Below, in pieces: positions 1-4,940 of a DNA stretch of 5,580 nucleotides (within the stretch, counting starts at the first letter, position 1; every line of letters starts with the position of its first letter). A program made the translations under genes and the position numbers. Location of the stretch: NCBI GenBank assembly GCA_050695155.1, contig JBOGTO010000308.1, positions 1 through 5,580 of the forward strand, in the 5' to 3' direction. The notes below the pieces were generated by a model. It did no database searches, was not told where the DNA came from, and saw nothing but the letters and a program-made list of their open reading frames with translations. The DNA is from CF-113 sp050695155. Its GTDB lineage: Bacteria; Chloroflexota; Ktedonobacteria; Ktedonobacterales; Ktedonobacteraceae.

Positions 1-95
1 CGCTTGCGTCGCCCGTTGGAGTGGGGTCTTTCGGGGAATGAAAAGCGGGCGACGCAAGCGTCCCCTCCCTGCCCATCCCAACCCCCGCCCCTATA
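1..95. repeat. Palindromic C-rich repeat, copy A (cut by window edge)
   Basis: A perfect 15-bp inverted repeat pairs 1-15 (CGCTTGCGTCGCCCG) with 46-60 around a 30-base loop. The segment 47-93 resembles the left arm of copy B (4798-4845): both run GGGCGRCGCAAGCG, then a C-rich stretch, then CCCATCCCAACC, then CGCCCCTA. Bases 1-15 match the reverse complement of the head of that arm, so here the CGCAAGCG ends face inward, the reverse of copy B. The segment finishes two bases before the stop codon of the methyltransferase and would lie in its 3' untranslated region. There is no T-run for a classical intrinsic terminator on either strand. A REP-like or non-autonomous mobile repeat is the best reading; a role in termination or mRNA stability is inference. 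Confidence 0.75.
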
Positions 96-96
96 G

Positions 97-969
97 CTAA
101 GCTGGTTTCTGCCCCCAGACGGTCAGGAAATACCAGAGCGAGCAAAAATCCTCTGCCTGCATCTCATCTAGCGATTGCTGGTAGGTTTGCTCAAAATCTT
201 CATTGGTTATCAGGCTCAGTTTGGTGAGAAATGGTTGCAGCCCCTGGGTAGCCAGGGCAACATTTTGAAATTGAGCGCCATGATCTTCTGATCCGAACGA
301 GGCATCGATCAGGTGCGGGATCTTGTGAATTTGCTCGAAACCCGCCTGATGCATGAAGTATGCGAGCATGGGAGTGATACCAAGCGCGCGTCCATCCGGG
401 GAAAAACTCCTGCCCGTCACTGACAGCGCCTTGAGGAAAAGGCCGCTCAATTTCTCGGTCGCGGGGCCGTTAGTGATGCCATACTCGATTTCCGTCAGGC
501 GCAGGATACCGCCGGGCTTGAGGATGCGCATACATTCTTTGACCAGCTTCGGCCAATCCGCGCGCGACAAAAAGCCAAACATGGCGCGCGCGTTCACCAG
601 GTCAAAGGAGTCATCTGGAAACGCGAGCGGCTCCATGACGTTCATCACTTGAAAGGCGGCGTTATGTAAATTCTGCTCGCGCGCCAGCGCCTCCCCATAC
701 GCAATCATGCTGCGGCTAATATCAACACCCGTCACCAGCGTATTAGGATACTCATAGGCTATATCAAGCACCCAGGCTCCTGGACCACAGGCGAGATCGA
801 GAATACTCTGCATCTGCTCAATGCGCGATTTCTCCAGTTCGTTCAATGGTCCGCCCATGCACTTCGTAGCCATGCGGTCCTGGTGCAGGATACGCACCTG
901 CTCGGTCGCGCTTTCGGTATCGAGTACATAGGTATTTTCGCCCGGCCTGGGTTCAGGTTCAGAAGGCAT
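97..969 (-). CDS. Class I SAM-dependent methyltransferase
   Basis: Encodes a 290-residue soluble protein with the Rossmann-type methyltransferase core. Motif I is LDLACGPG (residues 57-64, the S-adenosylmethionine-binding loop). The acidic end of strand 2 is VDIS (82-85), the motif IV region is FPDDSFDLV (117-125), and the post-motif strand is LKPGGILRLTE (150-160). The layout fits the Methyltransf_11/25 type that modifies small molecules, but the substrate cannot be read from sequence. The first 40 residues (ending QDRMATKCMGG) form an N-terminal extension of a kind I associate with Ktedonobacteria methyltransferases. The C-terminal third, beyond about residue 165, is probably a helical lid or substrate-recognition part. 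The ATG has only a weak purine-rich site (GAGAG at 977-981, 7 bases away), which suits the second gene of an operon. The HTH/GAF regulator ends 31 bases upstream. The stop (TAG, 97-99) abuts a palindromic repeat. Confidence 0.9.
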   Translation of the reverse strand: MPSEPEPRPGENTYVLDTESATEQVRILHQDRMATKCMGGPLNELEKSRIEQMQSILDLACGPGAWVLDIAYEYPNTLVTGVDISRSMIAYGEALAREQNLHNAAFQVMNVMEPLAFPDDSFDLVNARAMFGFLSRADWPKLVKECMRILKPGGILRLTEIEYGITNGPATEKLSGLFLKALSVTGRSFSPDGRALGITPMLAYFMHQAGFEQIHKIPHLIDASFGSEDHGAQFQNVALATQGLQPFLTKLSLITNEDFEQTYQQSLDEMQAEDFCSLWYFLTVWGQKPA

Positions 970-1000
970 AGTATAGCTCTCTTTCTAGTCGAGGTCATCG

Positions 1001-1993
1001 CTAAAGTTTATCAGATCCGTAGGTATATTCGATTAAATTAGCTTCAATCTGTCGCCAGATTGCCAGTTCCGCTTCATCGCGCCCGGCGCGCTCCCCGGCG
1101 TGCAACTTTTCTACCATGTACGCGGTCACGCGATTTTGAAAATGTCCGTAAGATGGGCGCTGCACCTCAGGAGGAGGCATCTGGAGTATTTCAACCTTCT
1201 CGTAAGGATAGAACTCGTGCGGCAAGAAAGCGAGTGCCACCAAACGCGCGTAATCCGCCACCAGCGCCTGGCGCGCCTGCGATCTGTAATAACCCGGCAG
1301 CGTACTTGAAAGCAGCAGGCAGCCGGCCGTGCGACCGGCAAAAAGAATGGGCCACGCGATAGAACTGACTTCGTGTTCGGCCCGATAGGCAGGCACGAAT
1401 GTCCTGTCGCGTGTCAGGTCATCCACAAACTCATAATGAAACGAACCTACAACATAGCCCGCCAGCGACTCGGAGCCGAGGAACACGGCTTTGGAGGTTA
1501 AATCACCCTCCCAGGGAGGAGTGCCAACGCCCACGTTTTCGCGCAAACTATGTACCTTGCCATCGCTCCGTGGGGGCATACAACGCACGACCGTAATGGA
1601 TATGCCAATGCGTTCAGGATCAAGCTGGCGGGCAGCATGTTCCAGAATCTGCTGCGTAATCGTCCAGTAAAGCTGCTGATCGGAGGTTGAGGCGCGCGTC
1701 TCAAGGATACGCCGGAAAAACTCGGAGGCCAGTTCGGGAGGCTCATAAAGTGCAATTGGGTTCGTTATATGTGGGTACGCCCGCACTACCAGCGCCTGGA
1801 ATTCTTCGCGGTACTCACTGGGTACCACCAGAATCAGTCGTTGCAGGCTTTGCGGGCGCGGTTCGTAATTTCCGCCCACCCAGCGCGTCAACGTCACGGA
1901 ACTTACGCCAATCTCGTTGGCGAGCCGCTCGCGCTCCTTTGTGCTACTAATCATGATCTTTAGAAGATCGCGCCACGAGGATATTTCAGACAT
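1001..1993 (-). CDS. HTH (XRE-like) protein with GAF sensor domain
   Basis: Encodes 330 residues. Residues 20-55 form a helix-turn-helix of the Cro/C1 type (RLANEIGVSSVTLTRWVGG at 23-41), so DNA binding is likely. Residues about 105-255 read as a GAF domain: a long entry helix (YWTITQQILEHAARQL), strands, a loop with VGTPPWEG (156-163), and the closing strand and helix SSIAWPILFAGRTAGCLLLSS (210-230). GAF domains bind small ligands or chromophores or mediate dimerisation; the ligand is unknown. The tail (about 256-330) contains proline-rich and charged helical stretches of unknown role. The ATG has a good ribosome-binding site (AAGGTGG at 2000-2006, 6 bases away) and a sigma70-like promoter at 2073-2102. 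It precedes the methyltransferase by 31 bases on the same strand, so the two are probably co-transcribed. It may be autoregulatory or control the methyltransferase; that is inference. Confidence 0.85.
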   Translation of the reverse strand: MSEISSWRDLLKIMISSTKERERLANEIGVSSVTLTRWVGGNYEPRPQSLQRLILVVPSEYREEFQALVVRAYPHITNPIALYEPPELASEFFRRILETRASTSDQQLYWTITQQILEHAARQLDPERIGISITVVRCMPPRSDGKVHSLRENVGVGTPPWEGDLTSKAVFLGSESLAGYVVGSFHYEFVDDLTRDRTFVPAYRAEHEVSSIAWPILFAGRTAGCLLLSSTLPGYYRSQARQALVADYARLVALAFLPHEFYPYEKVEILQMPPPEVQRPSYGHFQNRVTAYMVEKLHAGERAGRDEAELAIWRQIEANLIEYTYGSDKL

Positions 1994-2072
1994 AGCTCCC
2001 CACCTTCGTACACGTACTGCAAATACTTTCTTTGAAAAATGGCGTATTTATCCCTGTATCTTTACCATCGCT

Positions 2073-2102
2073 ATCATAACAAAAGCACACCTTGTTCGTC
2101 AA
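2073..2102 (-). promoter_or_regulatory. Sigma70-like promoter of the HTH/GAF-methyltransferase operon
   Basis: On the minus strand, a -35 box TTGACG (2097-2102, 5 of 6 consensus) and a -10 box TATGAT (2073-2078, 5 of 6) are separated by 18 bases. Transcription should start near 2066, giving a leader of about 70 bases before the ATG at 1993. The match is by eye, but it is the best promoter in the window and is correctly placed. Confidence 0.6.
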
Positions 2103-2175
2103 TGGTTCAGTTGCACATAAATAGCCGTCTCAAAAGTGAAAAGTAAGCGTACAGGGAAAAGCGTATGGGAGAGAA

Positions 2176-2224
2176 AGTCCGAGGCCGTGTCCCCGTGTAG
2201 GATGAGGGGACACGGCCTCGGACT
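2176..2224 (-). terminator. Long perfect hairpin, distal terminator candidate
   Basis: A perfect 19-bp stem (2176-2194 paired with 2206-2224; GTCCGAGGCCGTGTCCCC core) has an 11-base loop. On the minus strand it is followed by TTTCTCTCCC, a weak U-rich tract, so it could end transcription from the transporter gene about 105 bases upstream. The stem is longer and more perfect than most intrinsic terminators. It could instead be a palindromic repeat or an insulator between the transporter and the operon promoter that begins 74 bases further on. Confidence 0.55.
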
Positions 2225-2291
2225 CAGAGAGGAGTAGCCATCTGGCACACAGGCTGCTGATGAAGAGTGTTCTTACAGCTATGCCAGAGAA

Positions 2292-2320
2292 ACGGAGGCG
2301 TTTTTAATATACGCCTCGGT
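2292..2320 (-). terminator. Hairpin just after the transporter stop, proximal terminator candidate
   Basis: A 7-bp stem (GAGGCGT at 2295-2301 with ACGCCTC at 2311-2317) has a 9-base AT-rich loop. One G/G mismatch and two further pairs extend it outward. On the minus strand it begins nine bases after the transporter stop codon and is followed by TTTCTCTGG. The tract is poor in uninterrupted U, so termination may be partial. With 2176-2224 it forms a tandem pair, both followed by TTTCTCT. Confidence 0.5.
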
Positions 2321-2328
2321 CTGTTGCT

Positions 2329-3006
2329 TCATTCAACTACAGCGAGGTGGCGTCCCAGTGGAAGCTGGAAGGCTGCCAGGGTGCTGGGAGTACTAACGAT
2401 GCTCGCGGCGGCGGCGATCCAGGCGATGATGCCGGTGGCAATAGCCAGCCAGCCACCAATATTCACCAGGACGATATTATTGCCCACCAGTTGCCCGATA
2501 GTGAGGAGCAGGTAGGCGGCAAACATTACCGTCATGGTAGAAGTCATGAATATGCTCGTCCTGAGCGCCCCTAAAACCAGCACGCCTGTGTAGATTGTCC
2601 AGGCCAGGAAGAAGAGACCCAGGGCGTAATGCAATTCTCCGCTGCCCGCGAGCGCGCTCGCTATACCAAAATTGGGCATAAAGACCACGCCTAGCACGGC
2701 GAGGAACCCTCCATACGAGGTGAAAATGGTCGCGTGAACCATGTAATTTTTGCGGTATTCCCACATGCCTGCCAGTACCAGGATGATGCCTGCTATAAGG
2801 AGTACTGCGCCAATTGCAGTGCGCATGCCCGTCGTTTCATAGGGAACGATGAAGCCGGTATAGTAGCAGCCGAATATCGCAGTCGCAAACGCCAGAACAT
2901 TTAGTCCGAGCGGGGCGGGGCTGGCGATATTCGACATGATTACTTCTTCCTTCTTCCGTTCTGGTTGAAGTGGTGTGGGTGGTGTCGGACTTTGAAATTG
3001 AGCCAT
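2329..3006 (-). CDS. GPR1/FUN34/YaaH-family acetate/succinate transporter
   Basis: Encodes a 225-residue inner-membrane protein with six hydrophobic spans: about residues 32-53, 62-85, 92-112, 125-148, 150-175 and 178-205. The family signature is seen as SPAPLGL at 29-35, where most members have NPAPLGL. E. coli SatP of this family carries acetate and succinate with protons and forms hexamers; the same role is inferred here. Two starts are plausible. The first ATG (3006) has AAAGGA at 3017-3022, 10 bases away, and adds a proline- and lysine-rich tail of 23 residues. The ATG at codon 24 (2935-2937) has AAGGAAG at 2946-2952, 8 bases away, and gives the usual short family N-terminus (MSNIASPAPLGL). 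I give the longer form, but the shorter may be used. The gene appears monocistronic: hairpins lie downstream and a 304-base gap lies upstream. Confidence 0.9.
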   Translation of the reverse strand: MAQFQSPTPPTPLQPERKKEEVIMSNIASPAPLGLNVLAFATAIFGCYYTGFIVPYETTGMRTAIGAVLLIAGIILVLAGMWEYRKNYMVHATIFTSYGGFLAVLGVVFMPNFGIASALAGSGELHYALGLFFLAWTIYTGVLVLGALRTSIFMTSTMTVMFAAYLLLTIGQLVGNNIVLVNIGGWLAIATGIIAWIAAAASIVSTPSTLAAFQLPLGRHLAVVE

Positions 3007-3310
3007 GTGAATTCCATCCTTTCTTGATGTGATGAGACATCAGTGTAAATCGAGTTGCCCCCGCTTCCTGTTGCGCCTCTGGCTTTCTTGCTCTCCTGTG
3101 AACAATCCTTGCGGCACGCTGCGGCGTCATTGACGCCTCGTGCCGCAGCAGGAACACGCTATGGTTGATACGTATTCCTTACATAAGTAAGCGTAGATTA
3201 CAGAAGTAAATGTCAGGTAAATAAGTGATTAGAACAACATTAAAAATTTGATCGGAGCATGGTAGTCCATCTGGACCGCAGTTTTGTGGAGGATAGGCGC
3301 AGGCGTGGTT
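3007..3310. other. Intergenic leader region of the transporter, no gene seen
   Basis: This gap separates the response regulator stop from the transporter start. It holds the compound hairpin at 3110-3147 and an AT-rich stretch (about 3175-3250) where the transporter promoter should lie. I found no convincing -35/-10 pair there: a CTGACA-like -35 exists without a matching -10 at normal spacing. No clear terminator follows the response regulator, so read-through into the transporter is possible. No ORF here has a plausible start and ribosome-binding site. Confidence 0.5.
3110..3147. promoter_or_regulatory. Compound stem-loop in the transporter leader
   Basis: An outer 9-bp stem (TGCGGCACG at 3110-3118 with CGTGCCGCA at 3139-3147) encloses an inner 6-bp stem (GGCGTC at 3123-3128 with GACGCC at 3132-3137). 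The inner loop is three bases, with an asymmetric internal bulge of four and one bases. All pairs are Watson-Crick, so the structure should be very stable. On the minus strand it sits about 105 bases before the transporter ATG and has no U-run after it, so it is not a normal terminator. A leader regulatory structure, an mRNA-stabilising element or a protein-binding palindrome are possibilities. Confidence 0.55.
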
Positions 3311-3991
3311 TTAAGGTTTCAAGATATACCCGATAAAACGCAGCGCATGGATGATATGCTCTTCGCCGCAGACGCTCAGTTTCCTGCGCAGCATATTGAT
3401 ATATACTTTAATATTATCAGGGTTGGCAGTGGATTCAGGCCCCCAGATATGCTCGAAGATGACCTCTTTCGTCAAGACGTGTCCCGCGTTGCTTGCCAGC
3501 AATTTGAGCAGTTCATATTCGCGTTTGCTGAGTTCAAGAGCCTGCCCGTTGCACCACACTTGATGCGCTTCAGTATCAAAAATCAGGCTTCCTGCCTGGA
3601 AGTGCTGGTATTCGCCGCCTCTGGTCTTTGTATAGCGCAATCTGGCTCGAATACGTTCAATCAGTTCATCTTCGGGAAGCGGCCAGGGAAGAATACTATC
3701 TGCCCCGCTTTCAAGACCGGCGATAGTATTATGTAATTCTCCCCCCTCATTCAGCAGAATCACCGGCAGATCGGTATATCCCCCGGCTCGTATGAGGCGG
3801 CAAACTTCATTCACATTGAGGTCGAGCAAATGCCTGGACAGCACTACCAGCTCCGGGGAGTTATCGCGTAGCGCCTGGAGCGCCAGTTCGCCGCTCTGAG
3901 CGGCTAACACCTCAATATCGTAAGAAGCCAATCTATGATTGAGCCTGTGGATAAAGGAAGTTTCGTCTGATCCTACTAGAATCTGCTGCAT
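3311..3991 (-). CDS. OmpR/PhoB-family response regulator with degenerate receiver
   Basis: Encodes 226 residues from the ATG at 3989-3991. Residues 1-118 align with a receiver domain and about 130-226 with a winged-helix DNA-binding domain. The latter includes LSKREYELLKLLASNAGHVLT (154-174), the recognition helix NIKVYINMLRRKL (193-205) and the wing ending FIGYILKP. The receiver lacks key residues: the acidic pair is S8-D9, the phosphoacceptor position in PELVVLSRHLLDL is S52, the conserved Thr/Ser is N81, and the lysine in the usual LTKPF is W103 (LPWPL). It should not be phosphorylated by the standard mechanism and may act as a constitutive or ligand-controlled DNA-binding dimer. I chose this start because GAGGG (3997-4001) lies 5 bases upstream and MQQILV is the normal receiver beginning. 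An in-frame ATG at 4022-4024 adds 11 residues but has no ribosome-binding site and lies in promoter-like AT-rich sequence. No kinase gene is nearby. Confidence 0.88.
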   Translation of the reverse strand: MQQILVGSDETSFIHRLNHRLASYDIEVLAAQSGELALQALRDNSPELVVLSRHLLDLNVNEVCRLIRAGGYTDLPVILLNEGGELHNTIAGLESGADSILPWPLPEDELIERIRARLRYTKTRGGEYQHFQAGSLIFDTEAHQVWCNGQALELSKREYELLKLLASNAGHVLTKEVIFEHIWGPESTANPDNIKVYINMLRRKLSVCGEEHIIHALRFIGYILKP

Positions 3992-4102
3992 GATGACCCT
4001 CACTACACATGCCAATACACCCATTTATAATACGTATAGGACGAGAAAATCGAGTCACCCGCTCAATCTGCGTGAATAACATCTTTTTCCCTCCAAACAA
4101 AA
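3992..4102. other. Upstream region of the response regulator
   Basis: This is the regulatory segment between the terminator at 4103-4128 and the response regulator start. On the minus strand it contains TATTATAAAT (4024-4033), which could be a -10 region. The nearest -35-like hexamer, GTGACT, is 20 bases upstream of TATTAT, longer than usual, so the promoter call is weak. The preceding terminator suggests that the regulator has its own promoter here. Confidence 0.35.
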
Positions 4103-4128
4103 GACGCTCATCCAACCAGACGAGCGTC
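4103..4128 (-). terminator. Intrinsic terminator of the small membrane-protein gene
   Basis: On the minus strand a 10-bp stem (GACGCTCGTC with GATGAGCGTC, one G-U pair) with a 6-base loop is followed directly by TTTTGTTTGG. This is the cleanest intrinsic terminator in the window. It lies 179 bases after the 52-residue stop codon but only 76 bases after the end of the +1 frame (4205), and upstream of the response regulator, so it separates the two transcription units. Confidence 0.75.
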
Positions 4129-4204
4129 CTTGCTTATGCTCAAGGCTTAATCATAATGTGACATAAGGCGCAATCCTTTCATCCAATTACAGTGACCAAC
4201 TACA

Positions 4205-4309
4205 CTACAGGTGGCACCAACCCTCAAAATGAAACAAGCTACGTCCTTTCCAGGAGCGCGCACCGATTGCACCCATAATGAGGAGCAACAGAAGCGCATG
4301 AACGGGATT
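4205..4309 (-). other. Possible +1-frame extension of the small membrane protein
   Basis: If a ribosome at CCC (codon 52 of the small gene) slips one base forward over TAA, it reads AAT CCC GTT and continues for 34 codons to the TAG at 4205-4207. The extension has a hydrophobic core (residues 5-17) followed by RSWKGR, as expected of a transmembrane helix with a cytoplasmic basic end. This frame has no ATG with a ribosome-binding site of its own; upstream it opens only at a TTG inside the 52-residue gene. Chance hydrophobicity, a mutation or a sequencing error are alternatives. Confidence 0.3.
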
Positions 4310-4466
4310 AGGGATGCCAGAATGGAATATTCGGGCTAAAGGTGATCGTGTGCCATACACCCGGCATAGCAGAGTGAATAATAAAGAATGTGGCAACGAG
4401 CAGGGAGACGATCAGCAGGACAATGAGCAGAAGATGCGTGCGGGACAATCGAGAAACCAGGTTCAT
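4308..4466 (-). CDS. Small single-span membrane protein, 52 residues, unrecognised
   Basis: I do not recognise this protein. It starts MNLVSRLSRTHLLLIVLLIV, with a basic N-terminus followed by a strongly hydrophobic segment (residues 11-31). A short polar tail PGVWHTITFSPNIPFWHP follows, probably exported or periplasmic by the positive-inside rule. It could be an inserted small membrane protein or an uncleaved signal anchor. Support for translation is good: AAAGGAG at 4474-4480 lies 7 bases from the ATG, and a GGATG-AAAA-CATCC hairpin (4493-4506) lies just upstream of that site. A terminator follows at 4103-4128. The stop context is CCC TAA. The +1 frame continues open to 4205 and encodes 34 residues beginning NPVHALLLLLIMGAIGARSW, a second hydrophobic segment with a basic end. 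The complete product may therefore be 86 residues by +1 frameshifting, or the gene may be frameshifted and broken. Confidence 0.6.
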   Translation of the reverse strand: MNLVSRLSRTHLLLIVLLIVSLLVATFFIIHSAMPGVWHTITFSPNIPFWHP

Positions 4467-4748
4467 GCGTGCGCTCCTTTGTTGTAACGGGAGGATGTTT
4501 TCATCCAGCCGCCCATTTCTTTTCTTGTGTAAAGTCTACATGTATTTCAGTGTAAAATGCGTCTTCCTTACACCAATTTTGATGGGTTTAAGCACTCGAA
4601 GTTAGTGGTGTGGGAAAGTGTATGTCAGGATAGACGCAATAAAAAAAAGGACACACATACCAGAATCACTGGATGTTTGTTAAAAAGGTATAAAAAAGGA
4701 TGAAAGCAAACCTGAACGTGAGAACAATGCAGGCATCTGGGGTCGGGT
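4467..4748. other. AT-rich intergenic region, no gene seen
   Basis: This stretch holds the ribosome-binding site and leader of the small membrane gene. On the minus strand two TTTACAC copies occur (4550-4556 and 4527-4533, period 23 bases), with the palindrome TACATGTA (4537-4544) between them; these may be regulatory. A weak imperfect inverted repeat around ACACCA/TGGTGT lies near 4564-4616, and A-rich runs occur near 4640-4697. I found no convincing promoter hexamers and no ORF with coding character. Confidence 0.4.
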
Positions 4749-4930
4749 TAATAGAAGTGCATTATCGTATGGGAAGCGAGGGCGGCGCGGGCGGCGAGGG
4801 CGGCGCAAGCGCCCCCACCACCCATCCCAACCTCTCCCGCCCCTACCTGATACATCAGGAAAGGTCATCGTAGGGGCGGGGGTTGCGGAGGGACGGGTGG
4901 GGGCGCTTGCGCCGCCCTCCGCTTCTATTA
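4749..4930. repeat. Large palindromic repeat, copy B (REP/MITE-like)
   Basis: Two arms of about 50 bases (4797-4846 and 4870-4918) are near-perfect inverted complements around a 23-base centre that contains CTGAT-AC-ATCAG. The outermost 23 bp (4797-4819 with 4896-4918) and the innermost 11 bp (4836-4846 with 4870-4880) pair perfectly; the middle is imperfect. An outer 9-bp inverted repeat, TAATAGAAG (4749-4757) with CTTCTATTA (4922-4930), brackets the whole, suggesting element ends. No target-site duplication or transposase is visible. The left arm carries an extra 18-bp tandem unit. The element lies 10 bases after the stop of the TPR gene and is far more GC-rich than the sequence to its left. 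Its arms match copy A at 1-95. Confidence 0.8.
4776..4806. repeat. 18-bp tandem duplication in the left arm of copy B
   Basis: GCGAGGGCGGCGC occurs at 4776-4788 and again at 4794-4806, a period of 18 bases, with GGGCG filling the unit. The right arm has only one equivalent (GCGCCGCCCTCCGC, 4910-4923), so the left arm appears to have gained one unit, probably by slippage. Confidence 0.6.
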
Positions 4931-4940
4931 TTTGCTATTG

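Noticed and set aside
1060..1362. 100-codon plus-strand ORF opposite the HTH/GAF gene
   Set aside because: It is an antisense shadow of a gene with recognisable domains; its arginine- and proline-rich translation has no family resemblance.
2837..3157. 106-codon minus-strand ORF overlapping the start of the transporter
   Set aside because: It overlaps the transporter in another frame, runs through the compound hairpin, is basic and low in coding character, and has no ribosome-binding site.
2141..3195. Shared 11-mer AAGTAAGCGTA upstream of both the HTH/GAF gene (2141-2151) and the transporter (3185-3195)
   Set aside because: Several 11-base matches are expected by chance in 5.6 kb, and the two sites lie at different distances from the genes, so no shared operator is claimed.
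3284..3736. 150-codon open frame on the plus strand
   Set aside because: It lies antisense to the response regulator, which has clear domain matches; this frame shows no family resemblance or ribosome-binding site.
4240..4312. PEP-CTERM-like sorting signal in the +1 extension (IPNP, hydrophobic stretch, basic end)
   Set aside because: The PEP motif is not present as such, the segment would not be at the C-terminus, and no exosortase is in the window; it is better described as a plain hydrophobic helix.
4205..4396. 63-codon minus-strand ORF taken as an independent gene
   Set aside because: It opens only at a TTG inside the 52-residue gene without a ribosome-binding site. Only its distal part is of interest, as a possible +1-frame extension.
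4700..4873. 57-codon plus-strand ORF beginning ATG AAA GCA, with purine-rich sequence upstream
   Set aside because: More than half of it is the palindromic repeat arm translated as Gly/Ala/Pro-rich sequence. Repeat arms of this composition are open in several frames, and the upstream A-rich run is poorly spaced as a ribosome-binding site.
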